Assembly (NCBI RefSeq): GCF_001306415.1
Contig: NZ_LDJX01000001.1
Coordinates: 730,411-794,410 of the forward strand
Length of the DNA: 64,000 bases
Direction of reading: 5' to 3'
Source: Croceitalea dokdonensis DOKDO 023
GTDB taxonomy: Bacteria > Bacteroidota > Bacteroidia > Flavobacteriales > Flavobacteriaceae
A program made the position numbers and the translations under genes. This document shows positions 44,554 to 54,521 of the stretch, piece after piece; position 1 is the first letter of the stretch; every line of letters starts with the position of its first letter. The notes below the pieces were generated by a model. The model had not been told where the DNA came from and ran no database searches. It saw nothing but the letters and a program-made list of their open reading frames with translations.

Positions 44554-47204
44554 TTTTCCAATGGTATTGTAAATACAATTCTGGCACCTGTTTTAATAGT
44601 TTCATCGGACCATATCCTGCCGGCGTGACCTTCAATGATTTTCTGGCAAATGGCCAGACCAAAACCGCTACCCTGCTGTTTTTTTATGTTCTGATTTTTT
44701 GATTGATAGAACTTTTGAAAAATATATCGATGCTCATCTTTAGGGATTCCTTTGCCATTGTCCTCTACGGCTACCCTAACCTCATCCCCAAAGGAGGACA
44801 TTTGGATTTTGATAGCACCTTTGCCAGCATCCGTAAACTTTAAGGCGTTGGAAAGTAAATTGGTTAATACCTGAAGCATTCTATCTTCATCATAATGAGC
44901 ATACACACTGCGGGTATACTCCAACTTAATACCAATATCTTTTAGATTGGCAATAGGCCTTACCCCATCAACCGCACGTTTAATGGTAGCGTCCAGTTTT
45001 CCACGTTTAAGTTCAAGTTCTGCCCGTTTATTGGATAATTTTTCTAAATCCAAGATATTATGGATTAAAGTGGTGAGGCGTTTGGTGTCGTTTTCAATAT
45101 TTGTCAAGAAACGTTTTCTTAGGGCCTTGGGCATATCATCATCCTGTAATACCTCTGATGCGGCCTTAATGGATGTTATTGGTGTCTTAAGCTCATGTGC
45201 TACTGTGTCCAAAAACTCATCTTTTAACTTATCCTGACTTAAAAGCGCTTGGTTTGCGGATTTCAAAAGTGCGGTAAGTTGTTCCAACTCCTTGGATTTT
45301 TCCAGCAGTAATTTATTGGTGGCCTTAGTTTCTTTGGTCTCTTCCAAAATGGTAAGCACCTCCAGCAGACTTACAGGTTTTTCTTTGGATACGGAAGCGA
45401 GCAACATTTTTGCGGATGCACTTCCCAAAGTGCCGGTCAACAATTTTTCGGAAAAATTGATGAGCCTTGCATCCGCTCTCTCCTCCTTTTCAGAAATACC
45501 ATATCTTCTATTGAAAATGTCCAGTGCCCTAAGGGTTCGTGATTCGCCCAAAAACCTATTCAACAATTGCCTTATATCTGCCACATAAGCCTCCCCTTTC
45601 CATACAAAGGCGTTCTCTTGCAAATTTTCATAATTACTGTTGTTAACAAACATTTCCGCATAGTTACGCTCCCTATAGTTGCCCTTACTACGTACCGAAA
45701 CAACCAAAAAACAGAGTAGGTTACCGGTTATACTCCAGAAAAAAGCATTGCTTTCCGGGGTCAGGTAAGGTAAATTAAATAGACCGCTTGCATGCATTGT
45801 GCCCGGTGGCGCGTTAGTATTGGCAAGCATGGGACCGATTAAGGTGTAAAGCACAATTAGCAAACCAACGGCAATTCCAATTTTTGCCGCCTTTGCTGTG
45901 CCACGCCGCCAAAATAAGCCCAAGAAAAAGGAGGGGGCCAACTGCGAAATCACCACAAAAGAAATGAGTCCTATGGCATACAATGATAATTCCTTTGAAA
46001 ATTTTACATAAAAGAAGTAGGCCACAATAATCAACATAAAAATGGCTATGCGCCTTAAATTTTTTACACTGCTCGAATTGGATTCCGGAGTTGCCGTGGC
46101 CATACGCTTAACGAATCCATAGGGTATGACCAAATTATTACTCACCATGGTAGAAAGTGCCAAGGTAGAGACCACAATCATGGATATTACCGCGGAAAAC
46201 CCACCGATAAAAACCATCACCGCAAAGGTAGTATGACCTTTTTGCAGCGGTAATAGAAGCGAGTAATAATCCGCATTTACCGGACCGTTAAAATTAATGT
46301 TCCCTGCCCAGGCGATAAAAATTACAAAAACGTTGAAGAGCAGTAGGTATAAGGGAAATAACCAAATAGCTTTTTTTAGATGTGTTTCATGCTGATTTTC
46401 AACTACCGCCACATGAAATTGTCTTGGCAGAAGAAATATGGCAAAGAATGAAAGACATATGGTAAACAACCAATTAAAACCCTCTTGTAACCCACCAAAA
46501 GAGGCCAGTTGTTTAAAATTAGCAGTTTTTGCGGCATGTTCATAGATATCCGATGTGCCATCAAACAGGTAAAACGTAACATAAATACCAATTATCAGAA
46601 AAAAAACAAGTTTCAGTAGGGATTCTACGGCTACGGCAGTGGCAATCCCTTGTTTACGTTTTGAGGCGTCTGAGCTCCGGGTTCCAAAAAAAGCCACGAA
46701 AATGGCAATCAATAAGGCAATATAAAAAGTGGTATCAAACAGTATACCCTTGGTATAAAAACCGTTGTCACCTATCAATAATTCAAAGGTTTCCGAAACT
46801 GCTTTTAATTGCAACGCGATGTAGGGAATAACGGCTATGAGACAAGTAATGGTAACCAAGGCTCCCAATAGCCTATTGTTCCCGTAGCGCATAGAAATAA
46901 AATCTGCAATACTGGAGATTTTTTGTTGCTTTGAAATACGAATGATTTTCCGCATTAATATAATCCATAAGGGCATGGCGATAACCGGTCCCAAATAAAT
47001 GGCCAGAAAACGTATCCCTGATTTAGATGCTATACCCACGCTTCCATAGTAGGTCCATGCGGTACAGTACACAGCCAAGGATAGCGTGTATACATAAGGG
47101 TTGTTTACCCATTTGCTTTCCCTATTCTTTTCTGCCAAAAAGGCAACGAGGAACAATAGGGCCAAATAGCTAATAATGATCATTATGAGTGCTATGTTAC
47201 CCAT
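44550..47204 (-). CDS. Sodium/solute symporter fused to a histidine kinase (CrbS/CbrA type)
   Basis: 884 residues. Residues 1-~500: SLC5/SSS transporter fold with about 13 helices. Then a cytoplasmic linker (~530-650) with a coiled-coil end, HisKA with His669 in VAHELKTP, and HATPase with N box NLLSNALKF, VEDNGKGIP and GSGFGLAIC. Transporter and kinase in one chain are known from CrbS/CbrA, which respond to acetate or amino acids. Placed with acs and an acetate-type symporter, acetate is the likely signal. Confidence 0.92.
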   Translation of the reverse strand: MGNIALIMIIISYLALLFLVAFLAEKNRESKWVNNPYVYTLSLAVYCTAWTYYGSVGIASKSGIRFLAIYLGPVIAMPLWIILMRKIIRISKQQKISSIADFISMRYGNNRLLGALVTITCLIAVIPYIALQLKAVSETFELLIGDNGFYTKGILFDTTFYIALLIAIFVAFFGTRSSDASKRKQGIATAVAVESLLKLVFFLIIGIYVTFYLFDGTSDIYEHAAKTANFKQLASFGGLQEGFNWLFTICLSFFAIFLLPRQFHVAVVENQHETHLKKAIWLFPLYLLLFNVFVIFIAWAGNINFNGPVNADYYSLLLPLQKGHTTFAVMVFIGGFSAVISMIVVSTLALSTMVSNNLVIPYGFVKRMATATPESNSSSVKNLRRIAIFMLIIVAYFFYVKFSKELSLYAIGLISFVVISQLAPSFFLGLFWRRGTAKAAKIGIAVGLLIVLYTLIGPMLANTNAPPGTMHASGLFNLPYLTPESNAFFWSITGNLLCFLVVSVRSKGNYRERNYAEMFVNNSNYENLQENAFVWKGEAYVADIRQLLNRFLGESRTLRALDIFNRRYGISEKEERADARLINFSEKLLTGTLGSASAKMLLASVSKEKPVSLLEVLTILEETKETKATNKLLLEKSKELEQLTALLKSANQALLSQDKLKDEFLDTVAHELKTPITSIKAASEVLQDDDMPKALRKRFLTNIENDTKRLTTLIHNILDLEKLSNKRAELELKRGKLDATIKRAVDGVRPIANLKDIGIKLEYTRSVYAHYDEDRMLQVLTNLLSNALKFTDAGKGAIKIQMSSFGDEVRVAVEDNGKGIPKDEHRYIFQKFYQSKNQNIKKQQGSGFGLAICQKIIEGHAGRIWSDETIKTGARIVFTIPLEK

Positions 47205-47391
47205 AAAATCTTTTTAATACGATATATGAGATGACAATAGCGATGAACCAGCTACAAAAAATAAAAATATAAACGGACGGGAAACCTAAAATATGTCCGA
47301 AACCGTTAAAAATGGAAACGAATGGCACGTTCCATAAAAAGAAAAGCACCACAGCTAAAATTACCAATTTTTGTTGATGACGTTTTTTCAT
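47197..47391 (-). CDS. Small two-helix membrane protein
   Basis: 64 residues from the ATG at 47389-47391 (MKKRHQQKL). Two hydrophobic helices (~9-24 and 36-58). Overlaps the start of the symporter-kinase gene by 8 nt. Similar tiny membrane proteins accompany DUF4212/symporter pairs; the role is unknown. Confidence 0.6.
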   Translation of the reverse strand: MKKRHQQKLVILAVVLFFLWNVPFVSIFNGFGHILGFPSVYIFIFCSWFIAIVISYIVLKRFYG

Positions 47392-47475
47392 GTTTTCCTG
47401 TTCTGCATAAGAAAGGTAAAAAACGGCGAAGCAATACATACCTCGCCGCTTTCTTGGTAACCAACTAACATACGC

Positions 47476-49191
47476 TTAATGTGATGCCGCTTCACCAGCC
47501 CCACTTGGGATTCTAATGTTCTCTACAATATCCTGTACTTCCTGTGGCGGTTCTTCCGTCACGGCGTTGACCGCCAAGGCCACTATAAAGTTGGCGAGCA
47601 TCGCAATGGTGCCAAATCCTTCAGGGGAGATTCCAAACCACCAAGACGCCTTTAAACCTTCTACGGCAGCTTTGCCCCCATCAAAAATTCCAAATTTGAA
47701 TTTCAACATATAAAACAGCATAAACGTGATACCAACGATCATACCGGCAATAGCCCCTTTGCTGTTCATTTTCTTATAAAAGATGCCCAAAATAATGGCT
47801 GGGAAGAATGAAGCTGCCGCTAGTCCAAAGGCCAGCGCTACCACTGCCGCAACAAAGCCCGGTGGATAAATACCAAACAAACCTGCAATTACCACCGCAA
47901 CGGTAGCGGCTCCCCTTGCAGCCCAAAGTTCCCCTTTTTCGGAAATATCCGGTTTAATGACGTTTTTGATGAGGTCATGTGAGACTGATGAGGAAATTAC
48001 CAACAATAATCCGGCAGCTGTTGAAAGTGCTGCCGCCAAGCCACCTGCGGCAATCAAACCAATGACCCAGGCAGGCAGGTTGGCTATCTCAGGGTTGGCC
48101 AATACCATAATATCCCTATCAACAGTTAATTCATTGATTTTTGGATCTGCAACATATTGTATGATGCCATCACCGTTTTTATCATTATGTCCTATAAGTC
48201 CTGTGGTTTCCCAATTTTTAAACCATTCTGGCATATTCGCGTATTCTTTATTACTTACCGTTTCAATGAGGTTGGTTCTCGCAAAAACGGCTACAGCAGG
48301 GGCAGTGGTATATAAAATGGCAATCAATAACAAAGCCAATCCGGCAGATTTACGGGCATCCTTTACCCGCTTTACGGTAAAGAACCTAACAATGACATGG
48401 GGTAGCCCGGCCGTACCTACCATTAAGGCAAAGGTGATGGCGAAGACATCTATCCAACTTTTAGAACCATTGGTATACTCGTTAAAGCCAAGCTCGGTAG
48501 ATAGACCGTCCAACTTGTCCAACAGGTACATTCCAGAGCCATCCGTCACCGTACCTCCCATGCCCATTTGGGGAATGGGATTACCGGTCATTTGAATAGA
48601 TATGAATATTGCGGGAACCATAAAGGCAAAAATGAGCACGCAGTACTGCGCCACCTGGGTATACGTAATGCCTTTCATACCCCCCAAGACCGCATAAAAC
48701 AATACGATGACCATGCCAATAATAACCCCAGTCTCGATATCCACCTCAAGATAACGGGAAAAGACAATGCCCACACCCCGCATTTGCCCTGCAACATAGG
48801 TGAAAGAAACGATTAAGGCACAGATTACAGCCACGATACGGGCGGTTTTTGAATAGTACCTCTCGCCAATAAAATCCGGTACCGTAAATTTTCCAAATTT
48901 ACGGAGATATGGAGCCAATAGCAGTGCCAACAATACGTATCCACCGGTCCACCCCATTAGGTAAACAGAACCATCATACCCGGCAAAAGAGATAATGCCG
49001 GCCATAGAAATAAAAGAGGCTGCGGACATCCAATCTGCCGCTGTGGCCATACCATTTGCCAAAGGTGAAACGCCACCTCCCGCAACATAAAATTCTTTGG
49101 TAGAACCTGCCCGAGACCAGATTGCAATACCGATATATAGTCCAAAAGTCAACGCGACCAAGACATAGGTCCAAATTTGTGCTTCATTCAT
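47476..49191 (-). CDS. Sodium:solute symporter, acetate permease-like
   Basis: 571 residues, 13-14 helices; the SSS signature region is clear (GGYVLLALLLAPYLRKFGKFTVPDFIGERY, AASFISMAGIISF). It has a ~60-residue insertion rich in polar residues (about 290-350) with a DKNGDGI acidic loop. It belongs with the DUF4212 partner encoded 19 nt upstream. Likely substrate acetate or another short monocarboxylate, from the acs linkage; not proven by sequence. Confidence 0.9.
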   Translation of the reverse strand: MNEAQIWTYVLVALTFGLYIGIAIWSRAGSTKEFYVAGGGVSPLANGMATAADWMSAASFISMAGIISFAGYDGSVYLMGWTGGYVLLALLLAPYLRKFGKFTVPDFIGERYYSKTARIVAVICALIVSFTYVAGQMRGVGIVFSRYLEVDIETGVIIGMVIVLFYAVLGGMKGITYTQVAQYCVLIFAFMVPAIFISIQMTGNPIPQMGMGGTVTDGSGMYLLDKLDGLSTELGFNEYTNGSKSWIDVFAITFALMVGTAGLPHVIVRFFTVKRVKDARKSAGLALLLIAILYTTAPAVAVFARTNLIETVSNKEYANMPEWFKNWETTGLIGHNDKNGDGIIQYVADPKINELTVDRDIMVLANPEIANLPAWVIGLIAAGGLAAALSTAAGLLLVISSSVSHDLIKNVIKPDISEKGELWAARGAATVAVVIAGLFGIYPPGFVAAVVALAFGLAAASFFPAIILGIFYKKMNSKGAIAGMIVGITFMLFYMLKFKFGIFDGGKAAVEGLKASWWFGISPEGFGTIAMLANFIVALAVNAVTEEPPQEVQDIVENIRIPSGAGEAASH

Positions 49192-49210
49192 AATGTTTGC
49201 TTTAGTTGGT

Positions 49211-49474
49211 TTAATCTACGTCGTAGCCGTATTTCTTATCAAGTTTGTTCATTAATCGTACATACACGAATATCAAAATCACAAAAACATAAATTGCCCC
49301 TTGTTGTGCAAACCAGAACCCTAGTTTAAAACCCCCCAATTTAATTTGGTCCAGGGCATCTTTAAAAAGAATGCCTGCCCCGTAGGAAACGGCAAACCAA
49401 ATGCTTAATAAAATCACGAGATACCTTAAGTTCTCTTTCCAATAGGCCGAGGCCTTTACTTGTTTATCTGACAT
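49211..49474 (-). CDS. DUF4212 small subunit of the symporter
   Basis: 87 residues, two helices (~15-35, 52-75) with the conserved AYWKENLRYLVILLSIW entry and the GFWFAQQGAIYVFV second helix. Always paired with an SSS transporter. Probably an accessory subunit in the inner membrane. Confidence 0.9.
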   Translation of the reverse strand: MSDKQVKASAYWKENLRYLVILLSIWFAVSYGAGILFKDALDQIKLGGFKLGFWFAQQGAIYVFVILIFVYVRLMNKLDKKYGYDVD

Positions 49475-49487
49475 AATGTGTTGGTTT

Positions 49488-50699
49488 TTATAAATAAATC
49501 ATTGCTTGTACAGTTAAAAGCCCAGTAGTTCCACTACTGCCAACTTTTTGGTTGGTGTATTCCAAAGAAAGTTTGGAATGGTGTCCTGTCATAAAAACAT
49601 TGGCCCCGATTCCCAACCTATTGGCACGGTCATCAATAGCGTCAATAGATCTTGTTTGGTAAGAAAGGTAAGGCTGAAAACGCGTCTTATCTTTAGGCCC
49701 GGCCAACAAATAGCCAAAATGGCCATAAACCATATTACCAGTTGCGTAGGCCCCAAGACTGTAATCCGTTCCATAGTCATTACCTTGGAAAACCGCATAG
49801 GCAGTTACTGCAGACCCATCTTGGGCAAGTGGTGCATCATAAAAAACATCAACGGCCCAAATATTTACATCTGCGCCCTCCCCGTTGGTTTGTACCACAC
49901 CATTGCGGTGGTTAAAAAAACCAGCACCAATATTCAGTATTTTTTTGCTTCCTAAATAGGTGCCCACTTTGTAGGGTAAAAAATTAGATTCTTGGTCTAA
50001 CAGGTTGTAATCAAAATAACCCTGAATAACCTTGCCCGCGTCACGGGAACCTAAAATTCTGCGTCCAGCATAAACGGTTACACCATCTGCCAACGGGTCC
50101 CTCGTGTCCAAGGTACTGTTACCTGCCTCATTAATGGCAAACCGATATTGAAGTTTACCAAACTTCCCCTTGGCATAAACGCCTACATGCCTAGCAAACT
50201 GGTCCGAAAGTCCTATCGTAGCCCAAGACTGGCGATTATTGTCCAAAGTCATCATGTTTAGGGTACTCTGATTATTTAAGCGGGATATTCCATTCCAGTA
50301 ATGCAGGCCGGCACCAACATTATGGTTTTTGGCTACCTTCCACTCTCCCCAAAAATCGTGAAAAAACAGCTGGGAACGCTCCCCGGTACCAATAGGGCTT
50401 GTATTACCACCATTTAAACTATTGAGCCCAAAATGGGTCAATATCAAAAACCTGTCATTCAATTGGGTAAATGTTAAAAAACGTGCCCTACGGATGCTAA
50501 AGTTTAGTTGACTGGCATCATCTGGTACGTTCTCGTTGTATTGCGCCCAAAATTGGCCCCATGCAATAAACCGCATATATTTGGTGCCATCTTCATTCAA
50601 TTTCACTTTATACCCCCCCGTGTATTCCGTATTCCCTTGGGAATAGGCACAATGTATCGTGAGTAGGCAAAGCGTTAAAACTAGGAAGTGGTTTTTCAT
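49488..50699 (-). CDS. Outer-membrane porin
   Basis: 403 residues from the ATG at 50697-50699; the longer frame would precede the signal peptide. Signal ends in AYSQG. The mature part is made of amphipathic strands typical of phosphate-selective-type or alginate-type porins (GQFWAQYNENVPDD, IRRARFLTFTQLNDRFLILTHFG). First gene of the acetate operon, so it probably lets organic acids pass the outer membrane. Confidence 0.82.
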   Translation of the reverse strand: MKNHFLVLTLCLLTIHCAYSQGNTEYTGGYKVKLNEDGTKYMRFIAWGQFWAQYNENVPDDASQLNFSIRRARFLTFTQLNDRFLILTHFGLNSLNGGNTSPIGTGERSQLFFHDFWGEWKVAKNHNVGAGLHYWNGISRLNNQSTLNMMTLDNNRQSWATIGLSDQFARHVGVYAKGKFGKLQYRFAINEAGNSTLDTRDPLADGVTVYAGRRILGSRDAGKVIQGYFDYNLLDQESNFLPYKVGTYLGSKKILNIGAGFFNHRNGVVQTNGEGADVNIWAVDVFYDAPLAQDGSAVTAYAVFQGNDYGTDYSLGAYATGNMVYGHFGYLLAGPKDKTRFQPYLSYQTRSIDAIDDRANRLGIGANVFMTGHHSKLSLEYTNQKVGSSGTTGLLTVQAMIYL

Positions 50700-50794
50700 G
50701 TATTGGATGGTTGTTGTGGTTGAACTCCGTACGAACATCCAAAAAAAAACGTACCAAAATAAAGCTACTATAGTTTTTCGTTAATTTACTATAT

Positions 50795-51208
50795 TTATTC
50801 TTTGAAACGTTCCCATTTTATAAGCATAAACTTATCCCCCAACTCCGTTACCAAAACCCCTGCCCCTTTGATATTCCCGGCAACATTAAAGTACTCCCTA
50901 AGCTCTTGCTGACTCAATATTTTGTACGTTGGGTGATACTGTGAGCTATACGGGCGCTTGATGCCGTATTTTTTGACCCAATTCATGACCGAAACATGCG
51001 AAACCCCAAGAATTCGTTCAATTTCCCGATAGGTTAAACCCTCTAGATATAATTGAAGTGCCTTATTTACATAATAATGATCAATTTGTTTGCCCAACTT
51101 CCCCACGGTAAAAAAATAATTACATTTTTTGCACCTATAACGCTGTCGCTCTTTAATAATACCGGCTTTTGTAAAGGTTGTTGATTGACAATTTGGACAA
51201 GCATCCAT
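50795..51208 (-). CDS. IS1 InsA-like zinc-ribbon/HTH protein, probably a regulator
   Basis: 137 residues. CPNC...CKKC zinc ribbon (residues ~4-30), then a helix-turn-helix (GLTYREIERILGVSHVSVMNWVKKYG), as in IS1-type InsA proteins. After it comes a ~50-residue extension (LSQQELREYF...GVLVTELGDKFMLIKW) that transposases lack. No InsB transposase frame and no inverted repeats were found. Next to the acetate operon on the same strand, it may be a domesticated transposase domain that controls it. ATG at 51208 is preceded by AT-rich sequence with a TATATTTA box. Confidence 0.75.
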   Translation of the reverse strand: MDACPNCQSTTFTKAGIIKERQRYRCKKCNYFFTVGKLGKQIDHYYVNKALQLYLEGLTYREIERILGVSHVSVMNWVKKYGIKRPYSSQYHPTYKILSQQELREYFNVAGNIKGAGVLVTELGDKFMLIKWERFKE

Positions 51209-51653
51209 TGTAGATATATTTATTTTGCATAAATATACTAAATTAGCATTAATAGCAATAATTGTTTAATTTCAAGTAAAAAACATTGAACTAAATAAAA
51301 TTTTAGTGATTTGATAACAACGGGTAGTTTGAAATAAAATAATGGTAAAAATCAAGGCAATTATTTTAAATATCTTTACCTAAATTTTAGCTACCTCCCT
51401 TTTTAACATCCAAAGTAATTAAACAATCAATGTCATTTCTAACAATCTAGGAGCGCTGCGCCGTTTGAGGAGAGTACGATATTACCGAGCAGTTAGTTGT
51501 TTAGACGTTTTTGGAAGCCAAGCAATACGCCGCCAAAACCAATATCCCTTAATCCTAATTGGGAAAAACTTCTAGAGGGGAAAAACGTAAAATAAATAGT
51601 GGTACTTAGCTGATACAAGGCGTTAAGGCCAAATTAGGCCATTAAACATAGAG
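51209..51653. other. 445-nt spacer between the regulator gene and purC
   Basis: Contains the start region of the InsA-like gene and, near purC, the short hairpin GGCC-TAATTT-GGCC (51630-51643) without a strong T-run. Nothing else recognised: no open frame, tRNA or repeat. Confidence 0.4.
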
Positions 51654-52607
51654 CTAAACGCTTTTTAAATAGTTAGAAACATTCTGTCCTATCCGTTCTT
51701 GAATATGGGAAACATCAGCCTTTATAAACGCCTCACCCATGATACTTTCATAAAGTTCAATGTACCGTTCCGATACACTTTCAATGTAAGCGTCAGTCAT
51801 TTCTGGAACGGTCTGGCCTTGGAGTCCTTGAAATCCATTGGCAATCAACCATTGCCGCACGAACTCTTTTGACAGTTGTTTCTGGGCCTCTCCCCTAGCC
51901 TGTCTTTCCTCATAGCCCTTGGCATAAAAATACCGGGAGGAATCCGGTGTATGGATTTCATCGATCAAAACAATTTGGCCGTCTTTGGTCTTCCCAAACT
52001 CGTATTTGGTATCTACGAGAATCAACCCACGTTTTGCTGCCAACTCCGTTCCTCGCTGAAACAAGGCTCTGGTGTATTTTTCCAAAATCTCATAATCGGC
52101 TTTTGAAACTATGCCCCTACTCAAAATATCCGCTTTGGAAATATCCTCATCGTGATCTCCCTTTTCGGCTTTGGTGGCTGGGGTTATGATTGGCTCTGGG
52201 AACTTATCGTTCTCTGTCATCCCTTCTGGCATTGCCACGCCGCAGAGCGTTCTTTTACCAGCCTTATATTCCCGGGCTGCATGTCCAGACAGGTAACCAC
52301 GAATCACCATTTCTACCATAAAAGGTTTACAGGCTTTGCCTACGGCCACGTTGGGGTCTGGTGTGGCCATTAACCAATTGGGCACTATATCTTCCGTGGC
52401 CCGCATCATTTTGGTCGCAATCTGGTTAAGAATTTGACCTTTAAAAGGGATTCCCTTTGGCATCACTACATCAAAAGCAGAGAGACGGTCCGTGGCCACC
52501 ATCACCAAAATATCGTTTTCCAAGGTATAAACTTCCCTCACTTTGCCCTTGTACACCTTTTTTTGCCCTGCAAAGCGGAAATTGGTTTCCATTATGGTGT
52601 TTGCCAT
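51654..52607 (-). CDS. purC: Phosphoribosylaminoimidazole-succinocarboxamide synthase
   Basis: 317 residues; the long SAICAR synthetase form. It joins CAIR and aspartate in purine synthesis. Seen: [11 protein letters not shown] at the N terminus, [21 protein letters not shown], the [13 protein letters not shown] segment ([15 protein letters not shown]), and [12 protein letters not shown]. Located 6 nt after the end of phoH, same direction. Confidence 0.97.
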   Translation of the reverse strand: MANTIMETNFRFAGQKKVYKGKVREVYTLENDILVMVATDRLSAFDVVMPKGIPFKGQILNQIATKMMRATEDIVPNWLMATPDPNVAVGKACKPFMVEMVIRGYLSGHAAREYKAGKRTLCGVAMPEGMTENDKFPEPIITPATKAEKGDHDEDISKADILSRGIVSKADYEILEKYTRALFQRGTELAAKRGLILVDTKYEFGKTKDGQIVLIDEIHTPDSSRYFYAKGYEERQARGEAQKQLSKEFVRQWLIANGFQGLQGQTVPEMTDAYIESVSERYIELYESIMGEAFIKADVSHIQERIGQNVSNYLKSV

Positions 52608-52613
52608 ACGTTT

Positions 52614-53564
52614 TTAGTTTTGGTGCTCTATGTTTTTATAAGCGTCTATTACTTTTTTCACCAGTTTATGGCGAATGACATCTTTGTCGTCTAAATAAAT
52701 AATACTGATTCCCTCCGTGTTCTTTAAAATCAACAATGCTTCCTTTAATCCAGAAATTACCCTTCTCGGCAAATCTATCTGGCCGGGGTCCCCGGTGATT
52801 AAAAATTTGGCATTTTTTCCCATTCTGGTCAGGAACATTTTCATTTGGGCATGGGTAGTGTTCTGGGCCTCATCCAAGATTACAAAGGCATTATCCAAGG
52901 TTCTACCTCGCATAAAGGCCATTGGGGCAATTTGTATGGTCCCGTCCTCAATATATTTGTCCAGCTTTTCTGGCGCTATCATATCCCGCAAGGCATCATA
53001 CAACGGCTGCATATAGGGATCCAACTTTTCTTTTAGGTCTCCCGGCAAAAAGCCAAGATTCTCCCCAGCTTCAACCGCCGGCCTGGTCAAAATTATACGG
53101 CGCACCTGTTTTTCCTTCAATGCCTTAACGGCCAAGGCAACACCTGTATATGTTTTTCCTGTTCCCGCAGGGCCAATGGCAAAGACCATATCGTTCTTTT
53201 TGCTAGCATCGACCAACAACCGCTGGTTTGCGGTCTGCGCCTTGATCAACCTACCACTTACCCCATGTACCAAAACCTCACTACTGGACTTGGATGACCT
53301 TTGCTCATTTCCATTACTGGTCAGTACCCTTTCGATACTGTTTTCGTCCAATTTATTGTATTTGGAAAAATGGGCAGTAAGCATGTGAAACCGTTTTTCG
53401 AACTCCTCCAGTAGCCCATCATCTCCGTATACCTTAATTTTACTGCCCCTGGCAACAATCTTAAGTTTGGGAAAGTATTTTTTTATGAGATCTATGTTTT
53501 CATTCTGTTGCCCAAAAAAGTCCCTTGGGCTAATTTCTGTAAGTTCTAGTACCAGTTCGTTCAA
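52614..53564 (-). CDS. phoH: PhoH-family ATPase
   Basis: 316 residues. N-terminal KH-like RNA-binding region (~20-85), Walker A GPAGTGKTY, the strand ILTRPAVEAGE, Walker B VILDEAQNTTHAQMKMFLTRMG and sensor FLITGDPGQIDLP. PhoH/YbeZ proteins act in RNA metabolism and ribosome quality steps. Divergent from the SAM hydroxide adenosyltransferase gene with a 126-nt spacer holding both promoters; it runs on into purC. Confidence 0.95.
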   Translation of the reverse strand: MNELVLELTEISPRDFFGQQNENIDLIKKYFPKLKIVARGSKIKVYGDDGLLEEFEKRFHMLTAHFSKYNKLDENSIERVLTSNGNEQRSSKSSSEVLVHGVSGRLIKAQTANQRLLVDASKKNDMVFAIGPAGTGKTYTGVALAVKALKEKQVRRIILTRPAVEAGENLGFLPGDLKEKLDPYMQPLYDALRDMIAPEKLDKYIEDGTIQIAPMAFMRGRTLDNAFVILDEAQNTTHAQMKMFLTRMGKNAKFLITGDPGQIDLPRRVISGLKEALLILKNTEGISIIYLDDKDVIRHKLVKKVIDAYKNIEHQN

Positions 53565-53690
53565 AGAAATTTCCGTATTTGTGGTTGCAGTATAATTTAA
53601 ATTTTGGTTACGCCTTTTTACGTAATTTTAACCCCACAAACATAACCAAAAAAAGCCTTTGAGCGGCTAAAAACATATCAACAGCAACCC

Positions 53691-54521
53691 ATGGCAATCA
53701 TCACTTTGACGACTGATTTTGGATACAAAGACCATTTTGTAGCTGCTGTTAAAGGAAGTATCCTTAGGGAACTTCCAGAAAGTACCATTGTTGATGTTTC
53801 CCACCAGATTGCACCTTTTGATATTACCCAGTGCGCTTATTTGCTCTCCAATGCCTACCCTTACTTTCCAAAAGGAAGTATCCATGTTATTGGCGTGGAT
53901 TCCGAATACTCTTTGGAAAACCGGCACATCATTGTTTTTGCGGACGGGCACTATTTTATTGGCGCAAACAATGGTATTATTACGCTTATCACCAAAAGCT
54001 TGCAAATTGATGCGGTTGCGGAAATTACCATTCCCAACTGTGACCAAAACACCTTTGCCGTACAGGAAGTATTTGTTAAGGCGGCCTGCCATTTGGCACG
54101 TGGGGGACAGTTGGCGGTAATCAGTAAGCCTTTTGACAACCTAAAGGAAGTAAAACGCCTTGTGCCCCGGGTAAGCAACGAGGGCAACAGTATCATAGGG
54201 AACGTGGTGCATATAGATGGCTATGGCAATGCGGTTACCAATATTACCAAGGTCTTGTTTGATGCCTACAGAAATAATAGGCCGTTTGAAATTGTTGCCA
54301 GAAGACAAAAAATAAGCTCCATTCACGATACCTATAACGGCATCATTAACTATGAACTTCCTGCTGGCCAACGCAATGGCGCCGGAGACCTTTTGGCAAT
54401 ATTCAATACAGCTGGTTACATAGAATTGGCCATTTACCGCAGTAATGTCAATACTGTTGGTGGCGCTTCCACATTGTTGGGATTAAAAACCGATGACATT
54501 ATTACCATAAATTTTCTGTAA
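53691..54521 (+). CDS. SAM hydroxide adenosyltransferase (DUF62 family)
   Basis: 276 residues. Splits S-adenosylmethionine into adenosine and methionine in characterised members. It has the N-terminal ITLTTDFGYKDHFV, VDVSHQIAPFD, GVDSEY and the C-terminal barrel with HIDGYGNAVTNI and YELPAGQRNGAGDLLAIFNTAGYIELA. First gene of the plus-strand run; the monooxygenase gene starts directly behind its stop. Confidence 0.92.
   Translation: MAIITLTTDFGYKDHFVAAVKGSILRELPESTIVDVSHQIAPFDITQCAYLLSNAYPYFPKGSIHVIGVDSEYSLENRHIIVFADGHYFIGANNGIITLITKSLQIDAVAEITIPNCDQNTFAVQEVFVKAACHLARGGQLAVISKPFDNLKEVKRLVPRVSNEGNSIIGNVVHIDGYGNAVTNITKVLFDAYRNNRPFEIVARRQKISSIHDTYNGIINYELPAGQRNGAGDLLAIFNTAGYIELAIYRSNVNTVGGASTLLGLKTDDIITINFL

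Noticed and set aside
47957..48595. 212-codon plus-strand frame opposite the symporter
   Set aside because: Shadow of the symporter gene; no start signal and no recognisable domain.
50795..51208. Active IS1 insertion sequence
   Set aside because: No InsB catalytic frame, no terminal inverted repeats and no target duplication seen.
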